A stretch of DNA of 18,226 nucleotides. It comes from Phellopilus nigrolimitatus (lineage: Eukaryota; Basidiomycota; Agaricomycetes; Hymenochaetales; Hymenochaetaceae). The notes under the pieces were generated by a model. The model was not told where the DNA came from and ran no database searches. It saw only the letters and a list, made by a program, of their open reading frames with translations. The stretch spans positions 1-18,226 of the forward strand of contig JAJOHG010000466.1 of assembly GCA_021029095.1 (NCBI GenBank). Reading direction: 5' to 3'. Made by a program: the position numbers and the translations under genes. This document shows, in pieces, positions 9,548-18,226 of the stretch (its first letter is position 1; each line of letters opens with the position of its first letter).

Positions 9548-9565
9548 CCCCGGATATGTCCGGGG
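9548..9565. other. Perfect GC hairpin
   Basis: CCCCGG (9548-9553) and CCGGGG (9560-9565) are separated by ATATGT. It lies about 70 bp downstream of the isolated TATA box. Its function is unknown. Confidence 0.35.
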
Positions 9566-12096
9566 ATTGAGGCCCAGAATCCGGTACGAGTGTCCTCCGG
9601 TATGATGACCTGGCTGAAGTCAAATATCGAGGGCGCGCGAAGCATGGTCCGCGCGCTGCAGCGCGTGCACTGCTGTGATGGCGCCCCTTGGAAAAGAACT
9701 GGACACCAAGAACTGTCAGAGTATGAAGACCTTTTTTTACATTTTACGTCAGTTGCATTTTGTGAGGCCTAGAATTCTTTCATAGGACGCCCGCCGCCTG
9801 TCGCCTGTCGCCACCGAATTTCAAGATACCGCCTGGGATTGACGTGGTCTTGCTCAGAAAATTGATTCCCTACTTTTCTGTGAAAGCTATCCAATACCCA
9901 AACCCGGCCAGTAGTATATGCTTCGAGAGTTTGCGGAAGCCGAATTGCCAGTGAGTGAACTTGCCCATCGTAAAATACGCGAACAATAGCCGGCCGGCCT
10001 CGCAGGGCCACTGAATTCCCGCCAGCATACACATGCTCACGAAAAATGTCAATAGCCGGAAGTCAAAGCCAAATATATATTGATTTACTTGCGTTTTGTT
10101 TTCGGGCCGTGAAAGCATCCATACATAGTTTCCCGCCAGTTACTCTAGACTTGGTATTCGTACGTCGACCTGTTTCGCGGATCTTGAAAGCTGTGAGTTC
10201 TACCATTTTTTTTTCGTCGGCTGATCTTCCGGCCAGGACGTTCCGCAGGACAATGAAGTTCCGGTTCGGTGGCGGCTATGTACTTCTACGCAGTGATGAC
10301 GATGTCGTGTGACTGTATAGTACAGGCGCACGTTTGCCCGAGCGAGAGCCTGTGAGGCCGACAATAGCCTCAACGAGCTTCTGCTTTCATGAGATCGACG
10401 CATCCCGGGTAGTGTCTGTCACATTTGTTCGGATCTCCCTAAGGTCAACTCCTAAGCTCGCTCGCACTGGCGTTCACTGGTTTTGTTCTACACTGCCTTA
10501 CTCTGTTCCGCTTAACTGCCAACATCACCGCACAAATAAGTGCCAGAGACCCTCGAAAACAAACGCCAGATACTGGCTTTGATAATTAAAGTTGTTTGAT
10601 ACTTCGCTAAACGAGGCAATGTCGGTAGTGTGTTCCGTCGATCGAGCGATCGTCATGACTAGCCGGAGGATTAACCTACTTCTTGTTACATAGCAGGAAA
10701 ACATGAGCCTGATCAAAAATAGTTCCGAATCCAAGGAGGGTCTGCCGACATAGAGTCACCTGGATGACACAGATCAGCACCTTCCACGTCATATTGGTTT
10801 ACTGTGATCAGTGCACTCAACGGCCCTGGCGGCCCGGGCTGAAGTGCCCGCCGCCTGATCAGTTATACGTTCCTCGTTTACTACTCTTATTCGGAATACA
10901 GGCTCGAGTTCGAATTCATTACTTATATCTCATTGTTAGATGGTACCTCTTCCGTGCTATCGTTCCTATGTTATTTTTAGCTTTCCCAACAATGGCATGC
11001 ATCCCAATTTCCAGATAGAAACATGAGTCATAAGTTCTATTCATGTGCTCATTCGTGAATTTACATACACGCTAAGGTAATCCCGAACCCCTGTAAAAGG
11101 ATACGCTTCGGCGGATCCTGTATTCAATTTCTAGACACGGTTTCTATCTGGTTCCGCTTAGCTTTTCTGCATTACCTGTAATCGATTCTCTGGCAGACTT
11201 GAGTAAGTTGCATTCTGAATGACAGGTAGACTCGGAACATGCAAGAGTGTGAATCGTGACTAGCTTTCTTTATATTATGGCGTCAACATAAACTTTCGTT
11301 TCGTTTAAGTTGTTGAGAAGCTAATATTCGAATTCAAGGGAGAACTGTTGATTCAAGTGCGGACAAGAGGGGCATCGTTGTTTTGAAGATCTCAGATTTG
11401 TGTTTAGAAAAAGCAAAAGCATTCATTTTTCATGCAAATCGCTCGCGCTAACTGGAAATGTCGATAGACTCAAGATAGTCCGCGTGCGACTTATGGCACG
11501 TAACAATGTGTCGGAGATAAACAAACCGCCAAAGGCGGCAATCTGCCATAGTTGAGGAGCAGTGAATTCCTTGATTTTATTCGAGATTCAATCGAACTCG
11601 ATAAAATCTACGCCATACTTATTATTTCCAGAGAAGGCCTTGAAATGGTAGATTAGAACCAACACAAGATGGTTCGTGACTATACGGGACATTAACGAGT
11701 ACAACAGCACGGCTGACAATTAAGAGAAATAAAAGGTACAAAGATGAGATGCATGTATGAAATAGGCCAACGGCGTAAACAACGGAAGAGCTGATGGGAG
11801 AAAAAGGTGAACGTATAAAAATCCTGTATATACTTTGAAATAGTCGCGTACGGGCTACGCTTCATACTAAACCGGAGATAAGTGAGAGGGAATAGCGTGT
11901 CGCGGAGTAATGTGATGGAACTACAACACGCGAAGCTCTTGTAAACACTATTGAAAAGCTCGCAGGCAATCCGAAGAAACCAGACAGGATAGATACAGAA
12001 GGGGACGAGCAACCAATCGATCGATCAGAGACGCAGGAGAAACACAGTACAACCTAGTGGTTACGGCCGCCTCGTATCATTCATCTACACGAAGTC

Positions 12097-13695
12097 TTAC
12101 TTGCGCATGGCCTTTAACTTCCTAGACAGCCTCTGTCCCGCGAGATGCTCTTGTAGGACCTCCATGGCTGAGCGCGTCTCACCTTGTGGCTTCTGTTCAT
12201 GGTTATCATCATCCCTCAAGTAATACCTGCTTAGTCCGCTCCGCATACAATCATTCGGCCACCCTGGATAGAGACGTCGTCAGATAGCCGTAAGAACATG
12301 AATTGACTGTGAGGAATACTCACACCAGACTTTCTTCTGGAATGGCTCGAACATCCTCTCATGTGTTTTCAATGCCCTGTTCCACTCCGTGAACAGCCTC
12401 TCCAGGATCTGCGTCTTCTCAGCCTCAGTTGTCCCCGCTGCCAATGCCCTTTTTACCTTCTCGTCGCCGTGAAAGCGTGAGACAGCCCTTTCCAGACACT
12501 TTTCTTTTTTGGGGGCAAGAAAGTGCTTTTTTAAAGAGGACTCACGCTCGAGCTTGTCATTGCACACAAAGCATTCGTAACCCTTGGGCAGGTGAACGAG
12601 CATATGTCTATCGCTGTCCTTGGGGCAGGGCGATACTGCGTGGCAGCCGAGTTCATGAGCAAAAGCGCAGGGGTATTTCTGGCCTTTGGAACTGTCGGAG
12701 AGGGACTGAGGCGATGGACCATCAGAGGCCGCGGGTAACGGTGGCTGATAAGATGCCTGCGGGGAGTCGGACGCGCTCCTAGACGACCCAGCCACATCAG
12801 CCGCGCAGAGATCCAACCCAGTGAAAACCCCCTGTGGTAGTGCACTGTACGGCACGAATGGATATCTTGCCGGCGGGTAGGCTGTGGCATTCGAGCCACA
12901 GTGGGCTACTTCATTGTTGCTTTCTGGCGATACGGAGGAAGCTGGAGCTGATGGACTGTCCGAGAACCTGGATGAAGTGCTATCGAACGATGCGAAAAAT
13001 GTCGGACTCCAAGACAAGGAAGCAGTGCTTGGGATAGCGAGTTCAGACCTAGTCTCAAAGTAGTTTGTGGCAGTACTAGGGATGGAGTCCATCCCCATAC
13101 CTGAGAGCCACTCCGGTGATGTGCGAACCTCTGGCTTTCTGCGAGAGGGACGTCGAGAGAAGGAATGCGCCTTTGACCGCTTTGACGCGGGGTGGATAGT
13201 GGGGTTGTATTCCACGGACTCGAGATCGGAAATGTCGTCCACTTTCCGCTTCTTCACATAATTAGGGAAGGGTGTACAAGCGAAACTATCGTGAAGGGGA
13301 AGCCAAGGCTCGGGTGGATACGAGGCGGAGTCATGCGTTTGTTCCCCACTTCGCAAAGCGTGTTCGTTTAGTTTGACGGACGCCTGCGTCGTCCCGATAT
13401 CCCACGGCATATGACCATGATTGAAGAGGCTACCTGCAGGGTCGAACGAACCGTACTCGTTCTTTAAGCTGTGATAAACCGGGTTATCCAAATCCAGCAG
13501 ATCCAACAAGTCATCGGGATGCACATGGGTGCCTGGGCTGCGAGTGGATACGCTCGTGGTCGTTGAGCCTGTCGCCATGTCGGTACCACGTCCCAAAGGG
13601 AACGCGTTGAGCTGTGTGTCTTCCAGGACGCTTCGAGAGTAAGAAGGCCGATATGCCTCACAAAGCGATCCTGCATTGCCGTACCCGGTGTTCAT
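12097..13695 (-). CDS. Putative zinc-finger transcription regulator, family not recognised
   Basis: Two coding exons, 13695-12324 and 12263-12097, with a GTGAGT..CAG intron of 60 nt, give 512 aa; the second exon keeps frame for 55 codons to a TAA. Features by residue: an acidic-leucine stretch DDLLDLLDLD at 61-70, like activation motifs; a basic KKRK at 148-151 and a second basic cluster at about 171-187, both possible nuclear signals; long Ser/Pro-rich disorder to about 335. Then come two adjacent zinc fingers: C343-x7-C351-x12-H364-x3-H368 and C375-x2-C378-x12-H391-x8-C400. A charged, probably helical C-terminus follows, with a Trp-rich segment at the exon joint. A nuclear DNA-binding regulator is inferred; target genes are unknown. 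The start is the first ATG and sits directly after a likely 5' UTR intron. Confidence 0.8.
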
Positions 13696-13757
13696 CTGGG
13701 GGTTAACGGTCAGCCAAGAAGACTATATCTTAGCAAAAGGGGAAAGGATCAGTTTAC
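13696..13757 (-). other. Probable 5' UTR intron of the zinc-finger gene
   Basis: On the minus strand a GTAAAC donor at 13757, a CTGAC branch site about 14 nt before the end, and a CCCCCAG acceptor define a 62-nt intron that ends directly before the start codon. The frame upstream is open for some 14 codons but has no ATG before a stop, so the upstream exon is read as untranslated. It is C/T-rich (about 13790-13850), as fungal leaders often are, and a CCAAT motif lies near 13961 on the plus strand. Confidence 0.55.
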
Positions 13758-14791
13758 TGACGTTGTTAGGTAAGATACTTTTGAGGAAAACTTGACGCTA
13801 TGATGAAAATGAGACTGAGGTGGGAGAAGGGAAGAAAGTGGCTGGGGTGCAAGGTGTCGAGTCTGACTTGCAATAAGTATGAACTTAAACCGTCAGGGTG
13901 GCCGACTGTGAATTTCCGTGATACAGGGAAAGTGTCCTGTTTTGGTCAGATTTCCAGAAAGCCAATGACAAAATGCAAAAGCGGACTCTGACATTGGACA
14001 GAACATAACTGCCGAAGCAGGGCAGAATAAAATTAAGAGCAACGTGCACGAGTTCCCATTGTTGCTACTTTCTGATCGTCCCTAAGACGTACGTTGCGGT
14101 GCGATTGAATAGTTCAGGGTGCGCTTTGAAGAATTTTTTCTCTAGCCGATAAAAGGTGTTGACAATGACAAGCGAGAGTACTATGAACGAAGCTCCGTCG
14201 CAACGCACAGCAAAATAGAAGGGGTAGCCCTATCCTATTTCGGCTTTAGTGCCTTTACTGGATTGGGTTGAAGGATGGCACTGGGTCACCGCCACTCCAC
14301 AGGCGTTGTTCTGGAAATGTGGTACAGCTGTGGCTGACAACGTAAAGGAGCACGAGGTTCACAGTCCCGGCCGTCGTGAAAATCTCGATATCCTGACAGC
14401 GTTTACCGGCAATGCAGACGATGTCCATCGGGGGTTGACTTTGCGAGGTGCTTAGACTACGCGAAGCCACTCTGGATTTTCGGTATCCTAAGAACAAAGA
14501 AATCAGTCCCACAGTACGGGTTTGGTGCCGAAGAAACAGCTTGTCGCCCGGTCGCATCAGGACCGACATGACCTACACCGACGTCCGACGCAATGGGCGA
14601 TTGATATAATGTTAACATCACTCTTTGCAACAAGGCAGCGAGAAATTTCGAATTGCCTGACGGAGCCTATAGTCATACAGACGTGAAATATACTCAAGGA
14701 ACCGAGGTATTATGAGAAGCAACCTACATAATCTCTACAAGGCGCTTATGAACACAAGTCCCCAGGCTCATCACTACTGCAGACTTCATCT
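13758..14791. other. Spacer between the zinc-finger promoter and the helicase 3' end
   Basis: No gene is supported. It should hold the zinc-finger gene's leader and promoter (left part) and the helicase 3' UTR (right part). Overlapping open frames at 14249-14455 (plus) and 14255-14569 (minus) have no recognisable motif. Confidence 0.5.
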
Positions 14792-17186
14792 TCATCTCCC
14801 GAACTTTTTGAGCGGATCAGCTTTCCTTCTTCCTCCACGACCGGACGCACTTGACCCTCTTCCGCTTCGCCCGCGGCCCCGGCCCCGCATAGAGCTTTTG
14901 CGGAATGGTACAAAGCCTTGTTCCTTTTCGCCGCTCGTACCACCAACCTCAGTTCCAGAGGCGGCAGCGGCAGCTGCGGAGCCACCGCGTGGCATAAGGT
15001 ACTTGGGTATGTGCTTCATGTGTGGCTGAACACGTGTAGGATGCAACGGCTTGTCATGCCGAAGATACTCCAGATCCAGTGGGTTGTCCTCGAAGTGAGC
15101 CTGAGTTTAGAAAAGAAGCCATCAATATGAAAAATCATTGGGACATCAAATAATAGCTGTTTCTGACCTTGAGCTTCTCCGAATTTAAAATTTCTGATTT
15201 CAACTCTTTAACCCTCGCCTCGCGCACAGCCGTCCGCGTCACCGCACGTAAAGCATCCTGCATACGGTACCGGAACGCCTCGACCTGCTTCATATCGAAA
15301 TTGTACTCCTTTATCTTGCTCCCACGCGCCGCCTGCTGGTGCTCAATACGCGCGAAGCGTGTTTCGTCGCGTCGAGCGCTGGGCAGGCCACCAACAACTT
15401 TATTCTTGCCCCATTCCGCTAGGGGAACAACGAAGGAAAGCGCCATGCCCGTTCGGCCCGCCCGCGCAGTACGCCCAACACGGTGCGTGTACGCGCGAGC
15501 AGACGTGGGGAGATCGAAGTTCAATACGCACGCAACGTCGATGAAGTCGACGCCGCGCACAACTCCGTACTCTTTGTCGCTTTGCGTACGCGATTTTTTC
15601 TTGGATGAGTTCGCAAGATTGTCCACGGATGGCGAGGCGGCACGCTTGCGCTTAATGCCTTTGCTCGATGATGGCCCAGGGTCGCCTGCATCCTCTGCCA
15701 ATTGGGTGTCCCTTTGCGTGGAAATTACTAAGGCAAGTCACCAATCGAAACGATGTTGAACTCAAAATGGAAAGGACTAACATTCTTCACCCTGCTCATT
15801 GTCCTCGGATTCTTGTTCCAGATCATCCTCAGAGTCCGGCTCAATAGATCCACTACCCTCATCTGTTGCAATGATGTAGTCATAAACACCCTTGTTAAAC
15901 TCCTGGACGATATGGACTCTATCAAGAGAAATAAGAGTGAATCCCTTATTCAGGACAACTTCAAACTTACCTTGAGTTAAGCGGGAGCTCAGAATTTAGT
16001 ACACAACTTTTGATCGAGAATTGCTCGAGGAAGAGCTTGAGGCGGTAGCAGCGGTCGACATCATTGACGAAAATGATACATTTCCCTTTGACGAGCTTGA
16101 GCTTCAGAATGACGTACGTCAGAAGGAACTTGTCCACTTCGTTACATCTAAGGAAAATCTAAATAAAAGTAATCGAGCAGGTGATGATGCAACATACCGA
16201 ACAGCATATTGGCTGAGACGAGCAGCATCATCCTCGTCCTCCTCTAGTCGCAAGATCGCCTATGAAAACAGTCAGTTTCCTTGGTCCCGACCGAGAGTGA
16301 GGCACGACAAGTTCTCACGGGGTTTCTCAAAACTAGTCCCTTTAGCTGTTCCACATCCTTCGTCATTGTTGCACTCATGAGGAAGGACTGGTACACCTTC
16401 GGTAGGTACGCCCCATCCATTATGGCCCTGATATCTTCATCATGGCCATAGGACAGGACAAGGTCAGCTTCATCTATGACCAATGACTCCAGGACTGTTA
16501 GAGAAAGTGTCTACGCCCGTTGTCAGTTATATTCCTGCGGCAGCATCGAACGACCAACCTTGGCCTGCAGAAAACTTAGCGCTCGCGAAGGAGTAGCAAT
16601 GACAATGTCTGGCTTTTCTGACACAAGTACTCTGTGCGTCACGAAGATCAGTCGAGAAAATGATGAGGCCAAGGTAATGCAACGCACCGCTGCAGATGCG
16701 TCGACGCGCCAGATGCAAGATTCGCAACCATCACCTCCTTCTCACAGTACACCAGTAGCTGCCTGAGATGCTTCGTTACCTGCTCTGACAGCTCCCTCGT
16801 TGGTACCAATACCAGCGCCCTTACCGCCTGGCGCTCCGGATCCTCCGCGCTAATGGTCTGTCCCAGAAAAGAAACAGAAAAAGAAAGGGAAGAGTTCCCG
16901 TCCGTCAAAATCATACATCGCAGCGCTTGAAGTATTGCGCACCTACAGCCTTCACATTGAGGATCTTCTGTACAAGTGGAATACAGTATGCGGCGGTTTT
17001 TCCACTGCCCGTACGGGCGCGTGCCAGAACATCACGACCTTCGAGCGCAAGCGGGATGGCCTTAGCTTGTACGAGCGTAGGGCGAGCGTAGCCCATGTCC
17101 GCGAGAGCGCGGAGGATGCGAGCATCAACGATATGGGATACAGAGGCAAAAGTTGCCTGGGTGTCGAGGAACGAGATATCCGTCAT
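14792..17186 (-). CDS. DBP9: ATP-dependent RNA helicase Dbp9 (DEAD-box, DDX56 family)
   Basis: Nucleolar RNA helicase; in yeast Dbp9 acts in assembly of the 60S ribosomal subunit. Nine exons: 17186-16947, 16857-16688, 16631-16559, 16510-16319, 16259-16198, 16147-15971, 15918-15782, 15727-15168, 15100-14792; 639 aa (yeast is near 594). Motifs in order: Q motif with F13 and Q40 (PTLVQ), motif I ARTGSGKT 57-64, Ia PTRELSEQ 99-106, Ib TPSRAL 150-155, II DEAD 174-177, III SAT 207-209, IATDE 321-325, RGVDF 408-412, [12 protein letters not shown] 432-441. The ~80-residue insert between ATDE and RGVDF, acidic then Lys/Arg-rich, is characteristic of this subfamily and sets it apart from other DEAD-box proteins. 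The C-terminus has a Gly/Arg-rich run and ends DPLKKFGR. All catalytic motifs are intact. Introns are 48-89 nt. Confidence 0.96.
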
Positions 17187-17880
17187 ATTGACAACGATAA
17201 TTTGAAGTTTCTAGGTTGGGGACGCCTAATGTACGGCCAGAAGCCGGGCAGATAGAAAAAGCAAAATCACCAAAGTAGCAAGAGATTTCGATTTACTGAA
17301 CCAGGTTGAAAATCTAAGCAGGAACTTTCATAGATGAAAACCGCAGGAAGCAGCTGTCCAAAATTTAGACTTATCACGTGCCAAAAGCTTATACGCACAT
17401 GATCTGTCTAACGTGCTGTTTACTTCTATTGACTTTTGAGTTCTGTCTGAAGTTCAGGACATCAGGAAGCTCCTTTATACCCAGTCTAAGCTACTTTGAA
17501 TAATTATGCATAATCTAGTGGCTTATCCTCGTATGCAAGAATCAGAAAATGGTCCGAGGCCAAGAAAAGGATCGAGAAAAGGATCACCTAAGGGAAGTGA
17601 AGGTACATAAATATCGAGCTTGACACCACATGCACATATAAAGAAAACCAGCTTTTGTACATCACAAGGAGGGTATGCGAGTTGTTGAGGGGACCAGGGA
17701 GACGTGAAAGCTACATTATAACACACATACAACAGTAGAGCTTGATGTCATTCGTTCGTGGATTTGGAGCTGAGTCGGGCATATACCATATAATGCACCG
17801 ACGGCGATCTAGGGCTTAGAATGCTCATAGTCTCATGATAGCGGGCGTGGATGGTTGCAATTTGACCTGTTGTCCGCGTT
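17187..17880. other. Helicase promoter region and 3' flank of the right-edge gene
   Basis: No gene is supported. The part next to 17186 should contain the helicase promoter; no clear TATA box is seen, as is common for housekeeping genes. An E-box-like CACGTG lies near 17375. A purine-rich repeat (AGAAAAGGATC, twice) lies at about 17562-17585. The single 69-codon minus frame at 17523-17732 has no motif. Confidence 0.4.
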
Positions 17881-18226
17881 TCAGCAATGCGCCCGCGTGT
17901 GTTTCTCTTGAATACGCTGCGCTCGATGTATATGTGCCTTCCGCTTTCGGAGGTCTGCCATGAGTTGCTGCGCCTGAGGCGAGAGCTCGGACGATGATAC
18001 GGGGGGACGGCGGATCAGACAGAGAGCGGCCGCGCGTAGGTGTTAACGGATGCGAATGTGCCGGAAGTGGCGTCTTAGATGAGGCGGCAAATCTTTGGGT
18101 CGTCGCAGCACCTGAAGTGGGTTCGTAGAATAAACATCACGCAAATGTAGTCGAAGAGAAAAACAAATGCTCACGAGCTAGATCTAGAGATTTCTTTCCA
18201 CTCCTCCTGCCATTCTCTTTCCCGAG
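17881..18226 (-). CDS. 3' end of an unrecognised Ser/Pro-rich gene, partial, with an apparent frameshift
   Basis: Exon 18226-18175 ends at a GTGAGC donor and joins in phase 1 to an exon starting at 18111 after CACTTCAG (63-nt intron). The joined frame reads a disordered Ser/Pro/Thr-rich segment with TPTRGRSLSDPPSP. Without correction this frame continues to a TGA at 17825 through a low-quality sequence. Another frame, entered right after a run of six C (plus strand G 18001-18006), reads SSSELSPQAQQLMADLRKRK, a typical charged helical tail, and stops at 17881. I infer that the true product shifts frame at this run, through a sequencing error, an indel, or decay. The family is unknown, and the 5' part lies beyond the window. 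Confidence 0.45.

Larger units (their letters stand above)
7930..12096. other. Long spacer (4.2 kb) without a supported gene
   Basis: This is the promoter side of the transporter and, at its right end, the 3' flank of the zinc-finger gene. Open frames reach 134 codons (8880-9284, plus strand), but that one is C/T-rich with low-complexity translation. The 9870-10118 minus frame is rich in aromatic and hydrophobic residues but has no motif and a nearby upstream stop. The 11692-12012 minus frame probably falls in the 3' UTR of the zinc-finger gene. A row of hairpins (8362-8457), a TATA box (9471) and a CCCCGG/CCGGGG hairpin (9548-9565) are listed separately. No tRNA or rRNA was seen. Confidence 0.4.

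Noticed and set aside
9870..10118. 82-codon minus-strand frame rich in aromatic and hydrophobic residues
   Set aside because: It has no family motif, is closed by a nearby upstream stop and lacks plausible introns joining further exons.
11692..12012. 106-codon minus-strand frame downstream of the zinc-finger gene
   Set aside because: It begins about 85 nt beyond the stop codon, is likely 3' UTR, and its translation is unlike a conserved protein.
12504..12545. A GTGAGT donor and an AAAG acceptor inside the zinc-finger exon, 42 nt apart and in frame
   Set aside because: Removing it would delete H391 and the core of the second finger, and 42 nt is shorter than the other introns here; I keep it as coding.
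12429..12899. Open frames of 117 and 122 codons overlapping the zinc-finger gene
   Set aside because: They are shadows of the 457-codon first exon, in other frames.
1..18226. tRNA, rRNA and CRISPR-like arrays
   Set aside because: No B-box-like GGTTCRA pattern with a matching cloverleaf, no rRNA segment and no regularly spaced repeats were seen on either strand by eye.

Overview
The window looks like nuclear DNA of a filamentous basidiomycete, most likely an Agaricomycete. The coding genes are broken by many short introns (mostly 48-90 nt) with GT..AG ends and CTGAC-type branch sites. There are no operons and no ribosome binding sites, and AT-richer spacers with repeats separate the genes. 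The taxon is inferred from gene structure and protein families, not from a search.

Every gene that can be supported lies on the minus strand. From left to right they are: an MFS hexose-type sugar transporter (5727-7801, 7 exons, 532 aa), a putative two-finger zinc-finger regulator (12097-13695, 2 coding exons plus a 5' UTR intron, 512 aa), a DEAD-box RNA helicase of the Dbp9/DDX56 family (14792-17186, 9 exons, 639 aa), and the 3' end of an unrecognised Ser/Pro-rich gene running off the right edge (to 17881 or 17825). A weak candidate exon touches the left edge (1-170). The exon joins of the three complete genes keep frame and restore family motifs where a family is known. The genes have unrelated roles (sugar uptake, probable transcription control, 60S ribosome assembly), so nothing indicates a cluster.

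The left third (about 2276-4110) is a repeat island. It contains a mosaic of repeated blocks and small hairpins, an almost perfect 127-bp inverted repeat with a 15-nt loop (2892-3160), a C17 tract, four copies of the palindrome TCACGTGA, and a clean 435-bp TA-flanked inverted-repeat element (3674-4108) that looks like a Tc1/mariner-type MITE carrying its own TATA box. The spacers 171-2275, 4111-5726, 7930-12096, 13758-14791 and 17187-17880 hold no gene I can support. The 4.2-kb spacer upstream of the transporter has a row of three hairpins (8362-8457) and an isolated TATA box (9471).

The points most worth a second look are: a 2-nt micro-exon with a GC donor in the transporter, the long hairpin as a possible small-RNA source, the MITE with a promoter, an apparent frameshift in a six-base homopolymer in the right-edge gene, and the unknown zinc-finger protein with an acidic-leucine activation-like motif. 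No previously undescribed multi-gene system is evident.
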